Assembly: GCA_012932295.1 (NCBI GenBank)
Contig: JAAONU010000123.1
Span: forward strand, 2,790,001-2,854,000
DNA: 64,000 bases
DNA from: Cyclina sinensis
Taxonomy: Eukaryota; Mollusca; Bivalvia; Venerida; Veneridae
Reading direction: 5' to 3'
Shown here: piece by piece, positions 1 to 22,583 of the stretch
How the letters are laid out: the number at the start of each line of letters is the position of its first letter
Position numbering within the stretch: the stretch's first letter is position 1
Made by a program: the position numbers and the translations under genes
Notes under the pieces: model-generated
Databases searched by the model: none
Seen by the model: only the letters and a program-made list of their open reading frames with translations
What the model was told of the DNA's origin: nothing

Positions 1-3000
1 GGTGAACCTTTAACGTAAAAGAGTGGGTAGGTTGCAGTACAGGGTATACTATAATAAACTAAAATACCAGCATCTTAAACTCGATCCATCCTCGGAAAGA
101 CTCATCATGTTACTCTACTAAGGCTTTCAGTAGCGATGTTGCTGTTATAGTCAAATTCATGCAATGAGAAGCAGCTACTTATACTCATTATTTGTCTCAG
201 ACAAGCTTTCTCTGAACTATCTCCTTATATGTAATTTTATGATTTTTCTCAGTCAGACCACTGCTTTGGATTAATTATCTATACAGACTTAATAACATTG
301 CATACTGATGAGTCCCCAATGTAGTTAAAGGCAAGACATGATTAGATATTTTTAATGTGTGTGGGTTTATGTTATAAAATTTTCTAGCAATAAACACTAG
401 GACCTAAATAAATGTAAAATGTAAGTTAAGTGGGAGAAGGTCATGTGACCCATTAATATTGAGGTCATTGGATCAAAGGTTATTGTAGACACAGATTTGC
501 TATTTTGGGTGAGCCAGCTTTGTAACTTACCTTTGTTTTGAAGGTTATTAGTTTCTAAAATGAAATGTACTAACAGTTTAGGTCTAAACACTTCTGATGG
601 ATATCTGTTATTCTTGGTCCTTTCAGTCAACAACAGTTAAAAACATAAGACTGTTATGACCCATGGGTATAAACCCATCAGTTTATGTTCATTTACATTG
701 TCAAATTTTTTGTTATTCAAAAAATGAAAAAGAACCAAGGTATTTTTACAGCTTTGCAGCTATGGTCAGTTACTCAGTGCTACTGAATTTAAGAAAATCA
801 TCAGCAAAACCAGTCTTGGAAAAGCTTGGAGTTCCGTTGATTGAATTTATGACATCGGAGGTTCAGCAAATGTCTTAGAGCTGACAAATAACTAAAGTAA
901 TGACCTCCCATGAGAATAGTTATGAACTTGGAAATATTTTCTCTCAATCCAATCATTGCTTAACTTAATAATATTTATTGTTGTAGAGGGAGAAATGCTG
1001 GTGAAAGGATTGCAGTTATATGTGTAGCTCTCATAGTCATATTAGAATACAGAGGGAAAAATGTCTCTACATAATACATCCTTTTTCTTTGTCTGCATCT
1101 TTTTCCAGGATATTTTAGTCTACTGTTTGAAGGAACTAGACTGAGTCTCAAAGAAAAGAAAGATGGTATCTGTAGTAACTGAAAGTGTAAACAACAACAA
1201 ACTTATCCAGCACTAAGCAAGTCATTACTAAAACATTGAACAGAGATGCAAAAATTCCAGTAAACATGTTGTATTGATATGTTAGTGTAAACATTATAAA
1301 ACTAGCTAATTTACTAGAACAAACTATAAGACTTTTGTCTAACAGACAGGCACAAACTATGAATGCAAGCTTCTGAATGATTCCAAGGTCAAGGTCACCT
1401 GACATGTTGAGAACTCTCTCATTCCTGTCACTTCTAAATCTTCTAGTCCTAAAAGAATTCTGTAATTCCATGCAGTGTGTCAGTTCAAACACAGGATGAG
1501 CATTTTGAGAGATCTTTGCTATGCCTTTTGTAAGAGGTCAAGGTCATTAGAAGAAAAATAATGCAAAATACAAATTGTGGTTTCTTTGGGAAAGTCAGTT
1601 TCATAGAACACTTTTCCATTTGGTATTAATTGATTGTTTCGTTATGGTATTAAATTATCATGTTTAGTAAATTAGAATTTGCTTGATGATGGATCATTTT
1701 TCTACAGCTATTAATTGATTTTTTGCTTCCTTTAGGTGTTTTGTATAAACAGCTGTAGGTTTGGAATTGTGAATATTTACATAAGTGAAAACAAAGCAAC
1801 ACTTCTTGCTTGTGAGACAAAATACAGAAGGGTGTTTTCATCCTCTTCTACATTTCTAAGGTTGCTTGTGCATTTGTTAGCTAGTTTTTTGGTCCAATTA
1901 AAATGGCTGTTCCAAAAAACTGCAGTGTCCTCGACATTTATCAACATGTATAATGTAATTTCCAGGTCATTGTCAAGAGCCTTGTACATTCTGCTTGCAT
2001 TTGCCATCCATTAGACAGCAAAAAAGTGTAAACATTATTGAGCCATTTTCTTTATAGCTCCATTAAATACACTTACTTCTCTGCACGAAGCCTTACATTT
2101 ATAATATATTATGCATAGGATAGTTTTAATTACACTGTGCAAGGCTGTTGAGGATAGTCTAATTACAATAAGCAAGGTGTCTAGATGACATTTTCAGGGA
2201 TGTTCAAGTATACATGTAGTCTGAATTTGTTCAGTGTTATCACATCTCATAAATCACCCAGCAGCATCTTTTTATGTCAACAAAGCATTCATTAGACAAT
2301 GTTTCCATGCAAACTAGCAATCCTTCAAACCAGAAACGAGGCTGTTATATTTAATGTTTCACTGTCAGTAATATATAGAACTTTGGTGAGAAAGTTGGAC
2401 TGTGTCTCATATATAGAGGATAAGTGTACCAGTATATTCAAAAGAACTGGTATTCTGCTTAATTTTGTTTTAAGGGAAGAACAAACACTTAAGTGAATTA
2501 ATGTTGCTCTTCTGTCATAAATTTTGAAAGTTTGGATTGACATGGTTGTATTGGTTTCTATAGAGAGAGATGAGGCTCAAATGTTATTGAGGTTTTGCAG
2601 AACTGTCCCAAGTTAAAAGACTACCTACTCACCCTGCTTTTTCATGTTCAATGTAATATTTACCCTTGTGACATACATTACCATCTTAGGGTCTGATCTG
2701 AAACATATACATGTAGTCCTTGCAATGTTAAAGAGGAAGAATGATTTAATAACTCTTGGAGTAACTGCTACTACCATACTCTATAATTTCTACTGTCATG
2801 ATTCCACTCATCCAGAGCCCTTGCAGAAAGGTCAGGGCCATTATATGGTCATAGACTGGTTAACATTTTTTACTGTTCTCTTGTGTCTTTGTACATCGTA
2901 AGCTTAATGCGCTGTGAATGTAATTTGTACAACACAGAGTGTTTTTTAGTCCTAAGGTGGTTCCACAGGTGGATCTACAATGTACTAATCAAATATTACC

Positions 3001-4341
3001 CCTGGAAATAATTGGTTGGTAATCAATAGTGTCTTTTCTTCGCTGGTATTATATTACCCAGAATGCCGTATTGCACATGGTGACATCTACAAGCAGGAAT
3101 GTAAAAATAGACGTTGTTGTCAATTTTGATAAGCTTAGGGAAAGAAACTGTTCGTTTCTTGCCTGATATATTAGACAACCTTTTATCTAAAGACTTTCTC
3201 GTTAATAACAGAATACTTCCAATAATTGTCTTTTTATGTTCCGACAGTGTTCTCAGTTGATATTGTGATGTCATACAGTGACAATGAATTTCCATATAAG
3301 TTCACAGTTTGCAGTTGTATTGTATTGGTAAATTATTTGCTATTGGACCTTATATAGGCATGGTGACTTTGCATTAATTTGTTTTTTTTACACTGGAAAG
3401 AAATTCTAGTCATACAGAATTAAAGCCATGGTTGATTAATGTTCCAAGAAGTTCATAGGACACAGTCTAGCAGTTTTGCAAACTTATTTCATATCTATTT
3501 GCCTGAGTGGAATGACAGGACATAATTATAACTGTATCACTTGCAGCTGCCAGATGGAAAATGAATGGCTGTCGGCATCCGGGAAGAATTGTTGTTCTCT
3601 ACTAAACTTAAGTCAGTCATCACCAAATCCCATGTTATATGTTTTACAATCATATTGTCCTTAATATCAACTAATAATTCTTACAGAGCAGTTATAGCTC
3701 GAAATTTTTTGAATATACCTAAATCAATACAATGGAAAACACAATTCTATGAAAAAATGAGAAGGTCCAATGCCAAATTCATAGCATTGCACTGTACACA
3801 TAATAACAATATAATTTATAAATGATATTATCCTGTATTTGGAAACCTTTGTCCATTCTTTCTTCATTAGTCTTTATGAATTGTCAAAAGGTTTTTGATT
3901 GATCTCTGTAAAGCTCGAGTCTTCTGTCATGGTCCCAGAGATTATGTGCCTAGCTGTCAACACAGTGATATTGACACATATTGTACAACACTGTCAGTGG
4001 GCTCAAAGTGTTCCCACTAGTCTACAAACATGCAGACTTTTCAAAAATATTTGTGTGCATAATTATCAGATTTAAGTAAAACAGTCTTTACAAGTCAGAC
4101 TGTCTCCTTACACTGAAATTATGGTCTTGTGTCACTTTAAAAAGAATAATGTTTGTATGAAGGGTGTCTTTTGTCCTGGCACTATGACTTACGAAATTGT
4201 CTAACAAGAAATTCATTGCTCACTTTGACTCTTCCCAAGGCAGAGCTAATTATATAGAATGAATATTAACAAATATGTGTACCTTATTGGTGAAAAGTTG
4301 TAAACTGTGTAGGAAAAGGTTGCAAAAAAACTCTACTGGCA
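1..4341. other. Gene-free AT-rich stretch
   Basis: No open frame here resembles a known protein; the longest ones (for example 1148-1492 on the minus strand) are low-complexity AT-rich readings with no splice context. Short runs such as those near 1390 and 1540 resemble the GGTCAAGGTCA words found in the pearl-like cores further right and may be decayed fragments. The stretch lies upstream of the first visible kinase exon on the same strand, so it is probably a long 5' intron or flank of that gene. Confidence 0.5.
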
Positions 4342-4367
4342 CCCCCCCCCCCCCCCCCCCCCCCCCC
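4342..4367. repeat. Poly(C) tract followed by a short CA run
   Basis: Twenty-six consecutive C are followed by ATA and a short (CA) run. A second pure C run of 21 lies at 9053-9073, and a C9-12/(ACC)n/C7 block lies at 12892-12931. Exact lengths of such runs are unreliable in assemblies. Confidence 0.9.
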
Positions 4368-4984
4368 ATACACACACACCTACCATGCCAAAAATTTGCT
4401 TACTTGTGATAATTTTAGATATCCAAAATATTGCCTTCGTATTTCATAGTAGAGATGGCAGTAAAGGTTTGCCAGGCAACATTGCTTATAGGTGGCGCTT
4501 CTGTTTTCACAGTATGTCTTGTACAATCTTTGAATGCTACTGTTACTCTATGGTACTATGAAATATCTGTTGAATGTTTTGGGGCTAAGAAAACAGAATT
4601 CTTACAGTTCTGGCAGACAGCACATGAAAAGTAATCAATACTCAGCCAGTAAGACATTCAGTACTCAGGTGCATATAAATAAATGAATAAATGCATGACC
4701 AGATCTGATTGACCAAATGGTGCAGTGATCAGTCTGAGTTAGTTTGATTTGTTTATGTGAAAGAATGGTGGTCTGTTTTTTAACTTGAATGAACAAACAA
4801 TCCAGGCTTTCAGCTCACCTGTATAAGGATGTCACATCTTTACAAGGGTTGCTATCACACTTCGGACCAATATTTTCAGTGTCAACCATTTCAGTAAACA
4901 TCAAACTAATGTTTTTCCAACTTGAAACAGGTCTGTCAGACCTAAACAGACTGAGCAAAAACTTGGTTAGATAATGTTTGGTTA

Positions 4985-6400
4985 ATTATACCCCCACCAC
5001 GAATGTGGGGGGGTGGGGGTATACTGGGATCACTTTGTCGCGTCTGTCGGTCGGTCAGTCGGTAGGTCGGTCGGTCAGTCTGTCTCCACCTTGTCCACTC
5101 AATAAATCATATTCTAATGGAAGGATTTTCTTCAAACTTGGCTTTGATGTTAACCTCAATATGGGAATGTGCAGAACCTCAATATGGGAATGTGCAGAAC
5201 CCATGTTGCCCTTGTGTCAGGTCAAGGGCAAGGTCACACTGGAAGGTCAGATAATTTTCTTGTCCACTCTGTAAATCCTATACACCTTGAAGGATTTTCT
5301 TCAAACTTGGCTCGAATGTTCACCTCATGATAGCAATATGCAGAACCTATGTTGACCTTGTACCAGCTCAAGGTCAAGGTCACACTTGAAGGTCAAATTT
5401 TTAACAATGAATTATAAGACAAGGATTTTCATCTAACTTTGCTCAAATGTTCATCTCAACAAGGCAGTGTGCATTACCCATATTGCCCTTGTGTCAGCTC
5501 AAGGTAAAGGTCACACTGGAAGGTCAAATATCTGACAATTAAAAAAAGACAATGTATCTTGTTTCCTCTGTAAATTCTTTACCCCTTGAAGGATTTTGTT
5601 CTTACTTGGCTCAAATATTCAACTCAACAAGGCAATGTGCAGAATCCATATTGCCCTTGTATTAGATCAAGGTCAAGGTCACATTGGAAGATCAGACAAT
5701 TTTCAGGACCTCTCTGAAATTTTATACCTTTTGAAGGATTTTCTTCAAACTTGGCTTAAATGTTCACCTCATGACAGTGATGTGCAGAACCCATGTTGAC
5801 CTTGTACTTGCTCAAGGTTAAGGTCACACTTGAAGATCAAATATTTGACAATGAATTTTTTTCTAACTTCACCCAAATGTTCATTTCAACAAGGCAATGT
5901 GCATAACCCATATTGCCCTTGTGTCAGCGCAAAGTCAAGAGGAAAGAATTTTTTTTGTCCGTTCTTTAAATCCTATACCCCTTGAATGATTTTATTCAAA
6001 CTTAGCTCAAATGTTTCCTTGAAGAGAATATGCAGAACTGGTGTTGAACTTGTGTTGCCCTTGTACTAGCTCATGGTCAAGGTCACACTTGAAAGTCAAA
6101 TATTAGACAATCAAATTAAGATGAGGACTTTTTTCTTACTTGACTGAATACATGACATTCTTTATTATAGCTCATAATTTCTTTGTTTTTGTAAATTTGC
6201 AAAATCAAAGGTTATTCCTGATTTGATGATTCAAAATTTAGTCATTACTATTACCTGTGAAGTGTTGTTTTTTTTTCTATCAGACACAACTATTTTATGC
6301 CACAAAAGTTATTCCCTTTTCCATATATTCAAATATCCAAGTTACCTTCTATCAATGACATTGGTAGGGGTATGAATTGCATTCAGCGATAGTTCTAGTT
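4985..6400. mobile_element. Pearl/Helentron-like non-autonomous element with tandem core repeats
   Basis: The left end is a strong hairpin near 4988-5022 (CCCCCACCAC, short loop, GTGGGGGGGTGGGGG). It is followed by a GTCGGTCGGTCAGTC microsatellite at 5040-5085. Then come repeated cores of roughly 110-130 bp from about 5090 to 6130. Each core contains an AAGGATTTTCTTCAAACTTGG word, a CAAGGC..GTGCAGAACCCAT word and a CAAGGTCAAGGTCACACT word. Copies have drifted and contain indels. The right end is taken at the TTCTAGTTT near 6390, a terminus seen in sister elements. No transposase or Rep/helicase frame is present. Hairpin, tetranucleotide microsatellite and tandem core match the published description of bivalve pearl elements and other Helentron-derived non-autonomous elements; assignment is by architecture only. 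Confidence 0.7.
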
Positions 6401-7477
6401 TCTGTTGTAGAGAGTGTATGCACTTTGGTTAATGTCCCTTTCATCAACAAAGGTCATATTGGAAAAGGCTTGACCGAGTAGACAGTGATCTCTTGGCTGG
6501 TAGTCAGAGGTACTAAACACGAGGCCACAGAAGACAGGCTGAGATTAAAGAAGCTTCCTACAATTAAGATCTCAGGATCCACTGAATCTGTTTAAATACC
6601 AAATGTTTTGTGACCACAAATGTTTATACTCTTAGAACACTGATTCTCATATAGTATTTATGTCAACCTTTCTGTGTTTTTCAGAGTTGTTGCCTGAGGT
6701 GTTCACCAACACTAGAAACATTTGGAAGCTTTCATTTCTGGTGATACCGAAGTATCACTGTCACATTACTTAGATTGAAGTTAACTGTTTATTTGATTGT
6801 ATCAGTCTGAGAAACTCTGTATTGAATACACAACTAAGATACTGGCTGCCATTTGCTAGACCTTTTGCTCAAGCTTAAGGGCAATTAAAATGGAATGATG
6901 TACAAGAAACATGTATAACATGGAAGAATTAGTCTAAGATAGATATCTTTGAACTGTATAAGAGTTGTAATCCATTAGCTCAGAATGTTTTGCTTCATGA
7001 TTTCTTGGGTCAAAAAGTAGGTCAGCAACTCAGATTCGTGGCAAAACATTGTAAACATTTAAGAAGTCATATCTTTTTACCTACTAACCTAGACTTCATG
7101 ATACTTTCTGAGAATGTTTTACTTGTAAAAATTTTGGATGAGTTTGAAATTTGTCATGATAGGTAAAAAATTGGACAACAGCTGAGATTTATTTGATCAT
7201 GGTGATTTCAGTAGTGACAGTGTTACTCATTTAAGTGATTCAGGGCCATTGATCATGACTTTCTTGCATCAGTAAATTGTGTTATGATGTTATTTATGCA
7301 AAATACATGTCAAAAACACTGGAATTAAGGCTTAGACAGTAGCAGGTTACATGTTTTTACCCTCTGAAGGTGGCAACAGCAGTGATTTACATGCTGACTA
7401 ATTCTTTGTTGTAGAGAATAAGCTAGGGTACCACTTTATTCTGCATTTCAAGGTTGTTTTCTAAGTGTTGTTTTTGT
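6401..7477. other. No recognisable feature
   Basis: AT-rich sequence between two pearl-like elements. I see no coding exon, repeat structure or RNA gene here. Confidence 0.4.
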
Positions 7478-7998
7478 GCCCCCACCACCTAGTGGGGTGG
7501 GGGGCACTAAGACTTTACTTTGTCCAGGCATCTGAGTCCATGCATGAGTGTGTTTATTCCTGTGGAATTACAAAACCTTTACATGTATATAGTGAATGTT
7601 TGCCATGATGAGTTGTTGTGCACCTGGAGTTTAGTTTGCAGCACATCCCAGTATGATCACAGTTATGACCCTTGAAATTTAAAAAATGGGCATTTTAAAG
7701 TTTGTTATCATGTAGCTCCTAAAATATTTGAAATGGAATCATGAAATCTTTTATGAATGTTCACCATGATGAGTTGTTGGGCAGCTGCTGTTTTGTTTGC
7801 AGCTCTTCCTGGGGTTTTGTTTTCAGCTCGGGGCATCTGAAAAAATCTTAGATTTTTAAGTTCAATGCTTTTTTCCCCCACTTAAAAAGCATTATTCAAA
7901 TAAAATTTGCGTTTGCTGTGACTCTGTCTATCTGGTATTCTCCTTCTGACAAAGGCACAAGGGGGAGCACCTGTGTCCTGTAGACCCATTTCTAGTTT
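7478..7998. mobile_element. Pearl-like element, two core copies
   Basis: A terminal hairpin at 7482-7506 (GCCCCCACCAC, loop, GTGGGGTGGGGGGC) is followed by TTTGTCC. Two core copies follow about 168 bp apart, marked by GAATGTTTGCCATGATGAG near 7585 and GAATGTTCACCATGATGAG near 7756. It ends at CCCATTTCTAGTTT (7986-7998), directly beside the next hairpin. It has no coding capacity. Confidence 0.6.
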
Positions 7999-7999
7999 T

Positions 8000-8335
8000 T
8001 ATGCCCCCACCACTTTTTTTGAGGGGGGATATAGGTTTGCCCTTGTCCATCACGCTGTCCATACGTAGACCAGTTTGCGTAATATGTATCTCCAAACGTA
8101 TAACTGCTAGAGCCATGAAACTTTCTAAGAAAAGTGGTCAGCGTGTGAAGTTAAACATCTGGGTATTTTGACACAAATTTATTGGAGATCAGCATAGTTA
8201 TACCCCCTGATAAAGTTAAAAATAGCATTTTTAGACTTTATTTGCACCTGTAATTGTAATTGTAGAGGATTTTTTGTGACAATACAATGGAATGTGTGGG
8301 CATCTGAGTCCAATGGACTCATCTGTAGGTATTTG
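8000..8335. mobile_element. Truncated pearl-like element next to the previous one
   Basis: It starts with a GCCCCCACCAC...GAGGGGGG hairpin (8003-8028) followed by TTTGCCCTTGTCCATCACGC, the same head as the neighbouring elements. It contains at most one diverged core. A short palindrome, GAGTCCAATGGACTC, lies near 8307-8321 and may mark the right end. The head-to-tail arrangement with 7478-7998 suggests insertion at, or tandem spread from, an existing copy. Confidence 0.45.
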
Positions 8336-8847
8336 AGGAGTTGGTTCTGATCTATATTTTGTTTAATAATTGATGTTATAGCATGCAGTGAAACACTAAT
8401 GGACAGAGGTTAAACTGAATTGTTCTACGCAGAAGTGTATTTTTTTTCAGTTTTGCCGTTGCATTTTGAATAGGTAATCAAAATCTTTTGTAAGACGTAG
8501 TGTTTGAGTAACAGTAAGTGTTAAAAATAGAAGTGTTTGGTAACATCTGAAGTCATGTCAGTTTTCATCATTTTGTACTGAAACAAAATAACCTTGAACT
8601 TTTTATAAACTGGTAGTGATTCAGAAATAGTAAAACTGTCAACAAATTAAAAGTACAATATTTCACTTTCATGGAAATTGATCTGTGCACCATTTAATCT
8701 AAGCAGAAACTGAATGCTGCAGACTCTATCTTAATGCATTAAGCAAATTGATTTGTTGCAAGCATTTCTCAGTTTAGGTTTGATTTCTTTCTCTCTGTGA
8801 CAAGCTGTTTTGTTGCCTGTATGTTACAGGTAATTCATTTTAAAGCG

Positions 8848-9001
8848 ATTAAGTAATTAATTAACTCTGAAAATTTTGTAGTTCTTTTTCTATGCTTTTA
8901 CCTCTAGGTGATAAAAGTAATCTAATTAAGTAATTAATTAACTCTGAAAATTTTGTAGTTCTTTTTCTATGCTTTTACCTCTAGGTGATAAAAGTAATCT
9001 A
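8848..9001. repeat. Perfect 77-bp tandem duplication
   Basis: The 77-bp unit starting ATTAAGTAATTAATTAACTC occurs twice back to back (8848-8924 and 8925-9001) with no difference that I can see. Perfect identity implies a recent duplication or an assembly artefact. Confidence 0.9.
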
Positions 9002-9321
9002 TCATTTCTGTAATTTGAGGGTTTGTAAAACATATATTAGTTTTTCAGGTTTCCCCCCCCCCCCCCCCCCCCCAGATTTAAATGTCAAAGGTGTTATGTT
9101 TGCTGGAAAATTGTCTTCTTCAGAGATTTCTGAGGCAAAGACATTATCTCCATGATTCCTGTTGATCATATTACAGTATGTATAAATTTTTTAAAAGAGA
9201 AACTTCACATTACACTGTTGAGCACAGGTTTTGTAGGCTGAAATAAGGAGCTAAAAGGCGACAGTGCTTTCTGTTGAAAATATATCATTGCGTAGAAACA
9301 TGGAAAATTTTCTGTTTGAGT

Positions 9322-9885
9322 TGATTATGCCACCGAAGGGAGGCATATAGTTTTTTAACTGTCCGTCAGTCCGTCCGAAAACTTTAACATTGGCCATAAC
9401 TTCCTTATTACTAAGTGGATTCACTTCATACTTGGACACAACACCCCTTTGGACAAGACCTTCCCATTGAGTTATATTTGTTTGACCTTGACCCCTGAAT
9501 GACCTTCACCTTGAAGATCCAATTGTCCAAAAACTTTAACATTTGGTCATAACTTCCACATTAGTAAGTGGATATACTTCATACTTGGACACAACACCCC
9601 TTTGGACAAGACCTTCCCACTGACTTACATGTATATTTGTTTGACCTCGACCCCTAAATGACCTTCACCTTGGACATCCAATTGTCAGAAAACTTTAACA
9701 TTGGTCATAACTTCCACATTAGTAAGTGGATATACTTTACACTTGGACACAACACCCCTTTGGACAAGACCTTCCCTCTGACCAATATTTGTTTGACCTT
9801 GACCCCTGAATGACTGGTTCTCAGCTCAAAGGTCTAAGCACCACGTCAGGGGCATCGTCATCTTACAGTGACAGTTCTTGTTTTA
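9322..9885. mobile_element. Pearl-like element with three approximately 165-bp cores
   Basis: A short hairpin (TATGCCACCGAAGGGAGGCATA, near 9327) precedes a CCGTCAGTCCGTCCG microsatellite. Three closely similar core copies follow, each with an AAAACTTTAACATT word, a CTTGGACACAACACCCC word and a TTTGACCTTGACCCC word, from about 9376 to 9815. The right flank contains a GGTCTAAGCACCAC word that recurs near 20565, and the end (AGTTCTTGTTTT) resembles the TTCTAGTTT terminus of sister elements. It has no open frame. Confidence 0.65.
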
Positions 9886-9894
9886 CATCCGTAA

Positions 9895-10140
9895 TTGTTG
9901 CCCATATTACAGATGCCCCCTGCTGAGTTTAGTTATTTTAGGTTGTGTGGGATAGTATACAGAAAGTATCCCATTCTAATGACACTGCTAGTTCTTTTAC
10001 ATGCTTATTGTATGGCACAAATATGTAGAACCAAATTGGTGAAATGTCTCATTCAGAAGACAAAAATGGAAATGAAAGTGGAGATGATCAAACTGATGGT
10101 TCCAGGATTACAAGTCCTGTAAGACCACAGATCTGCCCCA
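9895..10140 (-). mobile_element. SINE copy, minus strand, diverged
   Basis: Read on the minus strand this is a tRNA-like head (near 10080-10140) followed by a conserved central block (GTCTTCTGAATGAGACATTT, near 10042-10061) and a tail ending around GGCATCTGTAATATGGGCAAC. The same order occurs at 13262-13600, 15772-16060, 36061-36380, 51900-52131 and 63411-63690, which makes it a dispersed family. The central block resembles the GGATGAGACGTTAAACC domain widespread in invertebrate SINEs (MetaSINE type, from memory). Confidence 0.6.
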
Positions 10141-10575
10141 CTCAACATTTTTACAGAGAAATCTGACTATATACAGTTGACTTGAGGTTGTGTTACAGCC
10201 ATGATTTTTCTGAAAAATTTAGGGGTAAATTGATTGTTAAATGTAATTTTGTTTGTCATTCTTCCTGTTATTTACTAACTACAGATTTTCCCAGCAGTGA
10301 AGTATTATAAATCAGAATTTTCATTTCACTAGTTTTGCTTAAAAAAAAAGAAAAGAAAAAAGACAAAAGCAATTTGAAATTCCTCATTATTAAAATTTGC
10401 TGATTAATTTAGGACACACTGCAAAATCACAGCTGCTCTAAAATATTCATGGAAATTGGTTTGTGAGCCCACAAACAGATTTAACTAGAAAGAAAATCTA
10501 AAATAGGAAAACTATGGGGTATATAAAGATAAATTTGCAGTGTTTCTTGCAACTGACAGTCCACATAGAACTAAT

Positions 10576-11526
10576 GGCTGTCTTCGATTGCCTAACCCGG
10601 GTTAGTAGTGTTTTTACCAGAACACCGTGAATGGGCATGCCTAACTTAAAGTGCAAGCGAACCATCGCGGGTTGGTAGAGTCATAAACAAAATGGCTGCG
10701 CCCAATGAATTACTCGTGCTTGTAGAATATTTTGATAAAAGGGTATATTGCAAGAAATCAGACAATCACAATGTTACATGTGTATATTTATATTCTCCCC
10801 GAGAGAAGTTGTGCCTAAATTGGATTTTTTTTGGTGGAAAATGTTGTTACATCAGTGTCTGCATTTTACTTTAAAAGCCATTTCAGGATTGAAAGAATTA
10901 CAAGTTGTTTTGGAAATAAATAGTTATTTTAAAACCAGTTTTGCTTCAATATTTCAATAATCCCTTATTTTATTTCATAATAAAATCATTATTTCCTTAT
11001 AGAGTATAACAACAGCTATATTTGGGTGATGGTATATTTGGGTATGTTGTAGTATTTACTTTGGGTTTTTTTTTCGTCTGCCTTTGTTTATGAAGATATC
11101 ATGATAGGTCAGTTTGCAAGCTTTCAAACAGCAAATTGTTTCATATTTGAGAAAATGGAAACGGATATCAGGACTTATTACAATATTACTGATAAATGTA
11201 AATGCTGTGAAATTGCTAACATGCAGTATAATCTTTAGTTCAGCAAGAATACGGTTTACATTTTTCGCTTTCACACAGTACTGTTATTACTTTGTACTTA
11301 CATATGTAAATCTGACTACAAATGAATAATTATTTTGGTGCAACAGTACAAAATTATGAATAAAACAATTACTTCGTAATTGAGTTGCTGGCGGCCATGT
11401 TTTTACATAGAGGCAGGGTTGAAGTAGCATAACTTGGGTGCACAAAATATGATGTCATAACCCCACCTTCTTCATTTGCCTCTAGTGTTAAAAGTGTTAA
11501 ACCCATGTTAGCAATTGAAGGCAGCC
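10576..11526. mobile_element. 951-bp candidate DNA element with about 25-45 bp terminal inverted repeats
   Basis: The left end (GGCTGTCTTCGATTGCCTAA...) and the reverse complement of the right end (GGCTGCCTTCAATTGCTAAC...) match with a few differences. The similarity continues more weakly into a GTTA..TTTTTAC block. The interior has two short overlapping plus-strand frames (from 10692 and 10748) with no recognisable transposase motif. I found no clear target-site duplication. It ends about 50 bp before the first visible kinase exon, inside the intron. Confidence 0.55.
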
Positions 11527-11578
11527 GATATGTTCGTAAGATGTTTTAATGTTTTTTTCTTTTTATATATATTTTCAG

Positions 11579-22583
<11,005 letters not shown>

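Noticed and set aside
1148..1492. 114-codon minus-strand frame with hydrophobic stretches
   Set aside because: Hydrophobicity follows AT-rich composition; no splice context or family motif.
1..11578. Missing 5' exons of the kinase (Gly-loop, VAIK lysine)
   Set aside because: I looked for GTGAFSEV-, AVKC- and ENEIAVL-like codings and found none; they are probably outside the window, though a short exon could have been missed by eye.
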